Shown here: positions 8,190 to 14,501 of the stretch, in pieces
How the letters are laid out: every line of letters starts with the position of its first letter
Numbering within the stretch: the stretch's first letter is position 1
From: Candidatus Wallbacteria bacterium
Lineage (GTDB): Bacteria; Muiribacteriota; JAQTZZ01
Assembly (NCBI GenBank): GCA_028711905.1
Contig: JAQTRI010000014.1
Location: 1-20,722 of the forward strand
Reading direction: 5' to 3'
DNA: 20,722 nucleotides
Translations under genes and position numbers: made by a program
The notes under the pieces: model-generated
Seen by the model: the letters and a program-made list of their open reading frames with translations, nothing else
The model's database searches: none
Told to the model about the DNA's origin: nothing

Positions 8190-9078
8190 CATCAAGGAAG
8201 ATGTATTCTTCATTACAGGTCTATCTGGAGCCGGCAGGAGCCAGGTGCTCAGGTTTCTCGAAGATATCGGTTTTTTCTGCATTGACAATCTTCCTCCGCT
8301 GCTGATTGATAAACTCCTTTCAGTGGCAGGAAGTTCCAGCCTCAGAGACCGAAAGATTGCCATGGGGATAGATATCCGCAGCCGTGAGTTCTTCGATGGC
8401 TTCCATTCTGTGCTGACTATCCTTAAACAGAAAGGGGTCAGATACAGGCTCTTGTTCATTGACGCCCACGATGAGGTGCTGGTCAAGCGTTTTGGAGAAA
8501 CCAGGCGCGAGCATCCACTGGTCGGAGAAGGTTCCCTGCTGGAAAAGATCGGACGCGAAAGGGAATTGCTTGTTGAGTTTAAAACCATGGCTGATGATGT
8601 CATTGATACCTCTGAAACGACAAGCAAGGAACTCTGGTCCATGCTCAGAGGCATGTTTCTGGCTGACATCAAGGACAGTTTCTATGTGAATCTGATCAGC
8701 TTCGGATTTAAATACGGTGTACCGATCTCCTCAAACCTGGTGTTTGATGTGCGGTTCATTCCAAATCCGTTTTATCTTCCCGGTCTGGGCGGACAGAACG
8801 GTAATGACGATGGAGTCAAGGACTATGTCATGGGACACAGGGTTGTCAGAAAATTCATCAAGAGTATCTTCTCTATGATTGTTTATCTGGTCCCGCACTA
8901 TCAGTCAGAAGGAAAAAATTCGCTGGAAATCGCTTTTGGGTGCACTGGTGGGCAGCATCGCTCAGTGGCGATCGCCAATCAGCTGAGGCTTTTGTTGAGC
9001 GACAGGTTTCGCGCCAATGTTTTTCATCGAGACCTTGAGGGGGATGACGGCAGCCATGAAAAAAACAAGCGTCACTGA
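8182..9078 (+). CDS. rapZ: RapZ/YvcJ family nucleotide-binding protein
   Basis: RapZ-type proteins bind nucleotides and, in enterobacteria, guide RNase E to the GlmZ small RNA that controls glucosamine-6-phosphate synthesis; in other phyla the role is less clear. The 298-residue product has the P-loop GLSGAGRS at 13-20, followed by LEDIGFFCIDNLPP, a VFDVRFIPNPFY block and the C-terminal signature GCTGGQHRS at 253-261. The Walker Lys is Arg, a change I recall from other family members, so it need not mean loss of function. The start is TTG, overlapping yaaR by 8 bases; no ATG fits before the conserved N terminus. The 3' end overlaps panB. Confidence 0.93.
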   Translation: MHSIKEDVFFITGLSGAGRSQVLRFLEDIGFFCIDNLPPLLIDKLLSVAGSSSLRDRKIAMGIDIRSREFFDGFHSVLTILKQKGVRYRLLFIDAHDEVLVKRFGETRREHPLVGEGSLLEKIGRERELLVEFKTMADDVIDTSETTSKELWSMLRGMFLADIKDSFYVNLISFGFKYGVPISSNLVFDVRFIPNPFYLPGLGGQNGNDDGVKDYVMGHRVVRKFIKSIFSMIVYLVPHYQSEGKNSLEIAFGCTGGQHRSVAIANQLRLLLSDRFRANVFHRDLEGDDGSHEKNKRH

Positions 9079-9889
9079 CATCAGATCTTTGAAAGGCATG
9101 CGCCGGATCGTTGCTTTGACGGCCTATGATTGCACCATGGCTAAGCTGGTGGCATCCGGGGGCGCCGACATTCTCCTGGTAGGGGATTCTCTGGCCCAGT
9201 GTGTCAAGGGGGAAGAAACAACACTCAGTGTCACACTGGAAGAGACCATCTATCACACCCGCAATGTGGTCAAAGGGGCGGGAACAGCTCTGGTGGTAGC
9301 AGATCTTCCTTTTATGAGCTACCAGGTTTCAACAGAGCAGGGCCTGTCCAATGCCGGCCGGGTAATGAAGGAAACCGGATGTCAGGCCGTCAAGATGGAA
9401 GGAGGCAGCCCTGAACGGTGCGAGTTGATCAGCCGCTGTGTCGAATCAGGCATTCCTGTTATGGGTCATATTGGGCTCACACCACAGTCTGTCAATGCAT
9501 TCGGAGGGTATGTGGTGCAGGGCAGGAGTGATGACGAGGGAAAGAAGATCTTTGATCAGGCCTTGAATATAGAGCGCGCCGGGGCTTTTTCCATTGTTCT
9601 GGAGTGTATCCCTTATCAGCTGGCAAAGAACATCACCCTGCGTGTTTCATCTCCAACGATCGGGATTGGTGCAGGCCCGTATTGCGATGGTCAGATCCTG
9701 GTAATCAACGATCTTCTCGGCATGTCGTTCTGGGAGAAAAAACCTCGTTTTGTCAAGGTATATGATGATATTGCTTCTAAAATTATCGGGGCTGTCAGTT
9801 CCTTCCGTGATGATGTCGTAAATGGGGAATACCCCGAGATCAAGCACAGTTATAAGGGAGTGGATGGTGAAAACGGTCAGCAGGATTGA
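9056..9889 (+). CDS. panB: 3-methyl-2-oxobutanoate hydroxymethyltransferase
   Basis: PanB transfers a hydroxymethyl group from methylene-tetrahydrofolate to 2-oxoisovalerate, giving ketopantoate, the first committed step to pantothenate. The 277-residue product has the expected blocks: LTAYDCTMAKLV, ILLVGDSL (metal-binding Asp), VTLEETIYHT, VADLPFMSYQ, VMGHIGLTPQSVNAFGGY, and IGIGAGPYCDGQ. Possible starts are the ATG at 9056 and one at 9044; a GAGGGGG ribosome site lies at about 9036-9042 and suits 9056 slightly better. An ATG at 9017 would add an unconserved tail. It overlaps rapZ by 23 bases and panC by 26 bases, so panB and panC are surely one unit. Confidence 0.96.
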   Translation: MKKTSVTDIRSLKGMRRIVALTAYDCTMAKLVASGGADILLVGDSLAQCVKGEETTLSVTLEETIYHTRNVVKGAGTALVVADLPFMSYQVSTEQGLSNAGRVMKETGCQAVKMEGGSPERCELISRCVESGIPVMGHIGLTPQSVNAFGGYVVQGRSDDEGKKIFDQALNIERAGAFSIVLECIPYQLAKNITLRVSSPTIGIGAGPYCDGQILVINDLLGMSFWEKKPRFVKVYDDIASKIIGAVSSFRDDVVNGEYPEIKHSYKGVDGENGQQD

Positions 9890-10712
9890 TCTGCTGAGAA
9901 AAAGTATTGGCCAGGCCCGATCCGCTGGAAAATCGATTGGTTTCGTGCCGACCATGGGCTTTCTCCATGACGGGCATTACTCTCTGATCGATCGCGCCCG
10001 CAGGGACAACGGGCTCGTGGTGGTGAGTATTTTTGTTAATCCCATGCAGTTTGGACCGTCAGAAGATCTGGCCGCTTATCCAAGAAATTTACCCGGAGAC
10101 AGTTCAGGTTGCATGAAACATGGAACGGATCTTCTTTTTCTGCCGCAGGAAGATGCGGTTTATCCAAAGGGTTTTTCCACCTCTGTCGAGGTTTCCGGTA
10201 TTTCTGAAACCCTGTGCGGAAAATCCAGACCCGGTCATTTCCGTGGTGTGGCGACTGTAGTTCTTAAGCTTTTTAATCTGGTTCAGCCGGACCGCGCCTA
10301 TTTCGGGCTCAAGGACTTTCAGCAGTTTCTGGTCATCAGCAGGATGGTCCGGGATCTGGACCTGAATCTGGAAGTCATCGGCTGTCCTACAGTGCGCGAA
10401 CCTGATGGCCTGGCCCGCAGCTCGCGCAATGTGTATCTGACTCCTGAGCAGAGGCGGGAATCCTGCCGCATCAGTAAAGCCCTGTTCCAGGCCCGTGATG
10501 ATGTGAAGAAAGGCGAAGCGCAAGCTATCAACATCAAAGCTATGATCGAGAAGCATATTACGCTGATTCCGGACAGCCGGATCGATTACATAAGTATCTG
10601 TGACGCGGATAGCCTGGAAGAGCTGGAAAAAATCGACCGCAGGGCTGTGGTTTTAGTGGCCTGCCATGTAGGCAAAGCCAGGCTGATCGACAACATCCTG
10701 CTCAATCCCTGA
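9864..10712 (+). CDS. panC: Pantothenate synthetase
   Basis: PanC joins pantoate and beta-alanine with ATP hydrolysis to AMP, completing pantothenate for coenzyme A. The 282-residue product has PTMGFLHDGH at 29-38, carrying the HxGH nucleotidyl-transfer motif, then FVNPMQFGPSEDL, the CGKSRPGHFRGV loop, YFGLKDFQQ, and the KMSKS-like region within RSSRNVYLTPEQR. The start is either ATG 9864 or the GTG at 9867 next to it; the ribosome site GGGAG ends at 9860, so GTG has the better spacing. It is nested in the end of panB. ligA follows after 16 bases. No aspartate decarboxylase (panD) is seen nearby. Confidence 0.96.
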   Translation: MVKTVSRIDLLRKSIGQARSAGKSIGFVPTMGFLHDGHYSLIDRARRDNGLVVVSIFVNPMQFGPSEDLAAYPRNLPGDSSGCMKHGTDLLFLPQEDAVYPKGFSTSVEVSGISETLCGKSRPGHFRGVATVVLKLFNLVQPDRAYFGLKDFQQFLVISRMVRDLDLNLEVIGCPTVREPDGLARSSRNVYLTPEQRRESCRISKALFQARDDVKKGEAQAINIKAMIEKHITLIPDSRIDYISICDADSLEELEKIDRRAVVLVACHVGKARLIDNILLNP

Positions 10713-10728
10713 CCAGACAGGAGTCATC

Positions 10729-12705
10729 ATGGACAGGATGTCGGCGCAAGAACGGATCAGAAAGCTCTCCACAGCCCTTCATCATCATAATCACCTTTAT
10801 TATGTGAAAAATAAGCCGGAGATCAGTGATCATGAATTTGATCTGCTGCTTTCCGAACTCATCAGTCTGGAGAAACAGTTTCCGGAGTTTCGCACCGTAG
10901 ATTCACCCAGCATGAGGGTCGGGGGAGAACCGGCCGAGGGGTTTGTAAAGTTCAGGCACGAAGTCGCCATGCTGTCACTGGATAATACTTACAGCAGGGA
11001 AGAACTGGCTTCTTTCGACAGGCGTGTTCGCGAATCTCTTGCTGTTTACGAGTGCGAATACTTTGCTGAACTGAAGATCAATGGTTTATCAGTGTCACTG
11101 TCTTATCAGAAGGGCATACTGGAAACCGCGGCTACCAGAGGTGATGGTGAAACCGGAGAGAAGATAACGGCCAATGCCAGGCGTATCAGGAGCATCCCCC
11201 TGAGGCTGGCTGTCCCTGAAACCATCATTGTCAGAGGAGAGATTTTCATGCCCCTTGGTGTTTTCCGTTCTCTCAACGCAGCAAGGGAAGAATCCGGCGA
11301 AGAACCGTTTGCCAATCCGCGGAATGCCGCTGCAGGCACTGTCAGGCAGCTTGACCCGGCAGTTGTGGCTGAGCGCAGGCTGGATGTTTTCGTGCATTCC
11401 TTTGGCAGAAGCGAAGCATTTGAGATCACTACGCAGGAGCAGCTGTTTCTATCCCTGGAATCTTTAGGGATGAGAGTCAATCCATTTGGCAGGAAATGCA
11501 GAGGCATCAATGAAGTGATGGCCTTCTGCGATGAGTGGGAAGAGAGACGCAGAGAGCTTGATTATGAGATTGATGGCGTAGTGGTCAAGGTCAATGATTT
11601 TAAGGCGCAGAACACGCTGGGAGCGACCTCCAAATCCCCCCGCTGGGCAATAGCCTTCAAGTATAAGGCCCCGAGCGCACTGACGCGCGTGAGGGCGGTT
11701 GTTTTTCAGGTTGGCAGGACAGGAACGATTACTCCTGTTGCTGAATTGGAGCCAGTTCGACTGGGAGGAGTGACTGTGTCACGCTCCACTTTGCACAATT
11801 TCGATGAGGTGGAGCGCTTAGGCCTGATGGAAGGGGATTTTGTCGAAGTCGAACGCGCCGCTGAGGTTATTCCTCATGTGACAAAGGTGTTTCCTGACAG
11901 GCGTGACGGCACACAGAAACCAGTGAACATGCCGGACAGGTGCCCGGCATGCGGGGGGAGCACTGAACGCCACGGGGTGTTTCTGCGCTGCGTGAGTAGG
12001 GGATGTCCCGAGAGACTCAAGCGCAGGATCGGCAATTTCGCGTCCCGCGCTGGTATGAACATCGATCATCTGGGACCGGCCATCATCGAGGAACTGGTAA
12101 CCCGTGGCCTGGTACGGGATATCGATGACCTGTACCGGCTGAAACTTGAAGACATGGAGCTTCTTCCCAAATTCGGCGGGAAGAGTGCGGTCAACCTGCT
12201 TCAGTCTATCGAAAAAAGCAAGTCCAATGATCTCTGGCGCCTGATATCCGGACTGGGGATACCCGGTGTAGGAGAGCACCTGTCCGAGGTTCTGGCCAAA
12301 CGCTTCATAACGCTTTCAGCATTGATGAGCGCTGATCAGGATCAACTGCTGGCTGTAAATGAGGTCGGTCCGCAGACTGCAGAAGCTTTAATTGCGTTTT
12401 TTAATGATCCGCAGGTCAGGCGTATGATTGAAAATCTGAGCGGGGCGGGCCTGAATTTTAACTGTCTGGCGACTCAGGGGGTGTTTTCCGGAAAAACCTT
12501 TGTTGTGACAGGCACTCTGTCGGAAAACACCAGAGACGGCATTCACAGTCTGATCAGGCGGCTCGGCGGAGAGGTGAAAAATGCGGTTTCCCGAAAAACC
12601 GACTATCTGGTGGCAGGGGAAAACGCCGGTTCCAAGCTGGATCAGGCGCGCAAGCTGGGAGTCGCTGTGATCAGCGAGGAGGAATTCCGGCGGTTGCTGG
12701 GGTAA
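10729..12705 (+). CDS. ligA: NAD-dependent DNA ligase LigA, with KxNG in place of KxDG
   Basis: LigA seals nicks in duplex DNA using NAD+. The 658-residue product has the full layout: Ia NAD-binding segment (YYVKNKPEISDHEFD, 24-38), adenylation domain with the nucleophile Lys116, NPRNAAAG, DYEIDGVVVKV and SPRWAIAFKYK, an OB fold with VGRTGTITPVAELEPV, a zinc finger with Cys405, Cys408, Cys421 and Cys426, helix-hairpin-helix repeats, and a C-terminal BRCT domain from about residue 583. The oddity is motif I: Lys116-Ile-Asn118-Gly119, where the family has Asp. The codon at 11080-11082 is AAT, one base from GAT. All other motifs look intact, so the gene is not decayed. An AGGAG site precedes the ATG. 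Confidence 0.95.
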   Translation: MDRMSAQERIRKLSTALHHHNHLYYVKNKPEISDHEFDLLLSELISLEKQFPEFRTVDSPSMRVGGEPAEGFVKFRHEVAMLSLDNTYSREELASFDRRVRESLAVYECEYFAELKINGLSVSLSYQKGILETAATRGDGETGEKITANARRIRSIPLRLAVPETIIVRGEIFMPLGVFRSLNAAREESGEEPFANPRNAAAGTVRQLDPAVVAERRLDVFVHSFGRSEAFEITTQEQLFLSLESLGMRVNPFGRKCRGINEVMAFCDEWEERRRELDYEIDGVVVKVNDFKAQNTLGATSKSPRWAIAFKYKAPSALTRVRAVVFQVGRTGTITPVAELEPVRLGGVTVSRSTLHNFDEVERLGLMEGDFVEVERAAEVIPHVTKVFPDRRDGTQKPVNMPDRCPACGGSTERHGVFLRCVSRGCPERLKRRIGNFASRAGMNIDHLGPAIIEELVTRGLVRDIDDLYRLKLEDMELLPKFGGKSAVNLLQSIEKSKSNDLWRLISGLGIPGVGEHLSEVLAKRFITLSALMSADQDQLLAVNEVGPQTAEALIAFFNDPQVRRMIENLSGAGLNFNCLATQGVFSGKTFVVTGTLSENTRDGIHSLIRRLGGEVKNAVSRKTDYLVAGENAGSKLDQARKLGVAVISEEEFRRLLG

Positions 12706-12791
12706 AGCCAGGTTTGAAACTTACACAAAATTTCACTGGCATCCGCCTGAATAATGGATAGCATTGAAAAAAGCTTATCAGGGGGACTGCC

Positions 12792-13649
12792 ATGCTTCAT
12801 TTCAGGTTAATTTTTGTGCTGCTGGCAACCATGCTGGCTTCCGGCCTTTACGCAGGCAAAATCGTGTTCGAATCCGACCGCGACTGGAACAGTGAAATCT
12901 ATATCATGAACGATGACGGCACGAATCAGACCCGGCTGACTGAAACAGTCAAGGTTCGGGAATGGAACCCATGTCTTTCAGACGATGGCACCAGGATCGT
13001 GTACTGCTCAGACGCAGATTCTGATGCTGACCTGTATCTGATGAACGCTGACGGCAGCGATAAGCATAAGGTGTTCGACAATGACTACAACGAGACCTCC
13101 CCGAGTTTTTCTCCGGATGGTACAAAGATCGTGTTCGTGTCCACCATGCATCAGGATTATGAAATCTACACGATCAATGTTGACGGCACTGACCTGACGC
13201 GCATTACTGCAAGCAAGGGCTTAGACACCTGCCCGTCCTTTTCGCCTGACGGCAAAAAAATCCTGTTTTCATCCGAGCGCGGCGGAAGGATCCAGATCTG
13301 GCTCCAGGACCAGGAAACAGGCTCTGCGACAAGGCTGACCAGTGGTACGGAAGGGAATCTGAGCCCATGTTTCTCGCCTGACGGCACAATGATCAGTTAT
13401 CACTCTCTGCGCTACATCTATGAGGAGCTGTTCGTCATGGACCTGGCCACCAAGACCGAAAGAAAGGTCTACAGGGCTCATGTCAGTGTGTACGGTCCAT
13501 GCTTCTCGCCCGACAGCCAGGCATTGTGCTTTGCGGCTGACGCAGCGGACGATTATGATCTGGAGCTGTACACCATGAAACTGGACGGGACAGGAATAAC
13601 CAAGCTGACGGCCACTGAGCGCAGCAGCATGAGCCCGAGCTGGAAATAG
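12792..13649 (+). CDS. Exported TolB-like PD40 beta-propeller protein
   Basis: The 285-residue protein begins with a signal peptide (hydrophobic residues about 4-19, cleavage near the Ala of LYAG). The rest is six repeats of the WD40-like PD40 type, with units such as SEIYIMNDDGTNQTRLT, ADLYLMNADGS and YEIYTINVDGTDLTRIT, each followed by a SPSFSPDG-like strand. This matches the six-bladed propeller of TolB without TolB's N-terminal domain, so it is probably a periplasmic interaction module and not TolB itself. A GGGGGA ribosome site precedes the ATG. It lies 86 bases after ligA and ends at a clear terminator, so it may be its own unit. No Tol or Pal genes are adjacent. Confidence 0.88.
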   Translation: MLHFRLIFVLLATMLASGLYAGKIVFESDRDWNSEIYIMNDDGTNQTRLTETVKVREWNPCLSDDGTRIVYCSDADSDADLYLMNADGSDKHKVFDNDYNETSPSFSPDGTKIVFVSTMHQDYEIYTINVDGTDLTRITASKGLDTCPSFSPDGKKILFSSERGGRIQIWLQDQETGSATRLTSGTEGNLSPCFSPDGTMISYHSLRYIYEELFVMDLATKTERKVYRAHVSVYGPCFSPDSQALCFAADAADDYDLELYTMKLDGTGITKLTATERSSMSPSWK

Positions 13650-13671
13650 CTTTCTCCTCAATCGGAATTTG

Positions 13672-13702
13672 AAAAGGGGTTCCTGCAGGAATCCCTTTTT
13701 TT
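13672..13702 (+). terminator. Rho-independent terminator of the propeller gene
   Basis: Twenty-two bases after the propeller stop, GGGGTTCC (13676-13683) and GGAATCCC (13688-13695) form an 8-bp stem with one G-U pair and a TGCA loop. Four A precede the stem and seven T follow it. It marks the end of the + strand block. Confidence 0.9.
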
Positions 13703-13771
13703 ATAGCTTTTATCCGGCTAAAAAAGCAATGGGAACTGATTAAATCTGGCAATGGCGCGAGATTCTTTGAT

Positions 13772-13792
13772 CAGTTAAAGATCAATTAACTG
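13772..13792. repeat. Short inverted repeat
   Basis: CAGTTAA (13772-13778) and TTAACTG (13786-13792) are perfect inverted arms around a 7-base AT-rich spacer. It could be a small operator or chance. No gene depends on it visibly. Confidence 0.3.
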
Positions 13793-13882
13793 TAAAGGTC
13801 AAGGATGCAATGGGGTCAGGGCTTGGGAGTGCAATGGGGTCAGGGCTTGAAATTAGTAAAAATATAAAGTAAACTCAACACC

Positions 13883-14182
13883 ATGGCGAGACATCTGCGC
13901 ATTCAGTATCCCGGAGCTGTATGCCACGGGAAAAACCAACTGGGAAATTTGCTCCTATTGCCTGACAAACATACATTCTGAATGAATCGTAAAATCCCGC
14001 AGTATAGAGTATAGAAAGAAGCTCGAAACCTGGCGATCTACAAGGCTCATGTCCAGCACGGATATCTGCTGAAAGAGATAGCCCAGTTTCTTGGGACACA
14101 TTATTCAACAGTGAGTAAGGTTTTCCTGAAATCCGCACCGACACAGCGATTGCGCTCAAGAATTACTAATTTCAAGCCCTGA
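13883..14182 (+). pseudogene. Decayed REP-associated tyrosine transposase (RAYT, Y1_Tnp)
   Basis: The reading frame from ATG 13883 gives MARHLRIQYPGAVCHGKN, a near-perfect match to the usual RAYT N terminus (MARxLRIQYPGAxYH). It then runs into TGA at 13979 and TAG further on. The same frame resumes with a C-terminal piece, IYKAHVQHGYLLKEIAQFLG followed by THYSTVSKV, the helix-turn-helix-like end typical of this family, and stops at 14180-14182 inside the inverted repeat. About 100 codons remain of a family usually over 200, and the catalytic Tyr and HUH region is missing. The gene cannot make a transposase, but its ends are recognisable. Confidence 0.82.
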
Positions 14183-14208
14183 CCCCACGCCCCCCCCTGA
14201 CCCCACGC
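14163..14208 (-). repeat. Right terminal repeat array of the RAYT element
   Basis: The inverted arm TTACTAATTTCAAGCCCTGA and the next four bases CCCC (14163-14186) mirror the left arm exactly. They are followed by CACGC, a run of C, and a second partial unit. The transposase stop codon lies within the arm. Confidence 0.8.
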
Positions 14209-14248
14209 CCCCCCCCAGGGCTGAAAGCGCTCTCTGATAGTTGTCGTC

Positions 14249-14335
14249 CTAGACCGCGTCGAAGAGCTCGATCTCCAGGGGTCCGGCGGACAGCGAGCAG
14301 GCAGTTGCGAGCAGGAGGATAAAGATCAGTTTCAT
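14249..14335 (-). pseudogene. Truncated secreted-protein start (28 codons)
   Basis: On the - strand, ATG at 14333-14335 opens a 28-residue frame, MKLIFILLLATACSLSAGPL and eight further residues, that is a textbook signal peptide with an alanine-glycine cleavage region and only a few mature residues before TAG. A weak AGG lies before the start. It ends about 30 bases from the RAYT element, so it is probably the front of an exported-protein gene cut off by the insertion; a genuine tiny secreted peptide is the alternative. Confidence 0.4.
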
Positions 14336-14385
14336 GTTACCTATTGTACAGGAAAATGCAATATATGTCTGCACGCGCAGTGTAG

Positions 14386-14405
14386 GGGCGAAGCATGCTT
14401 CGCCC
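14386..14405. repeat. 20-bp perfect palindrome
   Basis: GGGCGAAGCATGCTTCGCCC reads the same on both strands. It lies between the truncated gene and the terminator of the secreted GX3 protein gene. It could be a dispersed REP-like unit or a protein-binding site; only one copy is in this window. Confidence 0.7.
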
Positions 14406-14448
14406 GTACGAAAGGTGAAATTCAATGGCTCCACAGGGCTGACAAAGG

Positions 14449-14476
14449 AAAAAGCCCGCTGCAGCGCGGGCTTTTT
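14449..14476 (-). terminator. Terminator of the GX3-SH3 gene, bidirectional in form
   Basis: GCCCGC (14454-14459) and GCGGGC (14466-14471) pair around a 6-base loop, flanked by AAAAA and TTTTT, so it can act on either strand. It starts 25 bases after the stop of the - strand gene at 14502. Confidence 0.88.
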
Positions 14477-14501
14477 CTGTTGATCTTCGTTGCAGCCGGC
14501 C

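Larger units (their letters stand above)
13806..14216 (+). mobile_element. RAYT-type transposable element remnant with terminal repeats
   Basis: The element starts with two direct copies of TGCAATGGGGTCAGGGCTTG (13806-13825 and 13830-13849). The second runs into a 24-base arm (13836-13859) that is repeated perfectly in inverse orientation at 14163-14186. Beyond the right arm is another partial unit CTGACCCCACGC (14197-14208), and the spacers after it are runs of 8 and 9 C. Between the arms lies a decayed REP-associated tyrosine transposase. Family knowledge: RAYTs are single-strand, Y1-transposase-like proteins that act on REP palindromes. The left boundary and the right boundary in the C tract are estimates. 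Confidence 0.8.

Noticed and set aside
9017..9055. ATG 9017 as the panB start
   Set aside because: It adds a tail encoded within rapZ that is not part of PanB, and the ribosome site lies downstream of it.
12706..12791. Promoter TTGAAA near 12714 for the propeller gene
   Set aside because: At the right distance only TGGCAT is found, a poor -10 match, so the call would be arbitrary.
13269..13661. Long - strand open frames opposite the propeller gene and many other frames opposite the + strand genes
   Set aside because: They are shadows: the opposite strand encodes proteins with clear family motifs, and the shadow products show no family features or good ribosome sites.
14436..14501. A structured RNA around the palindromic terminator
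   Set aside because: The hairpin with flanking A and T runs is fully explained as a bidirectional terminator.
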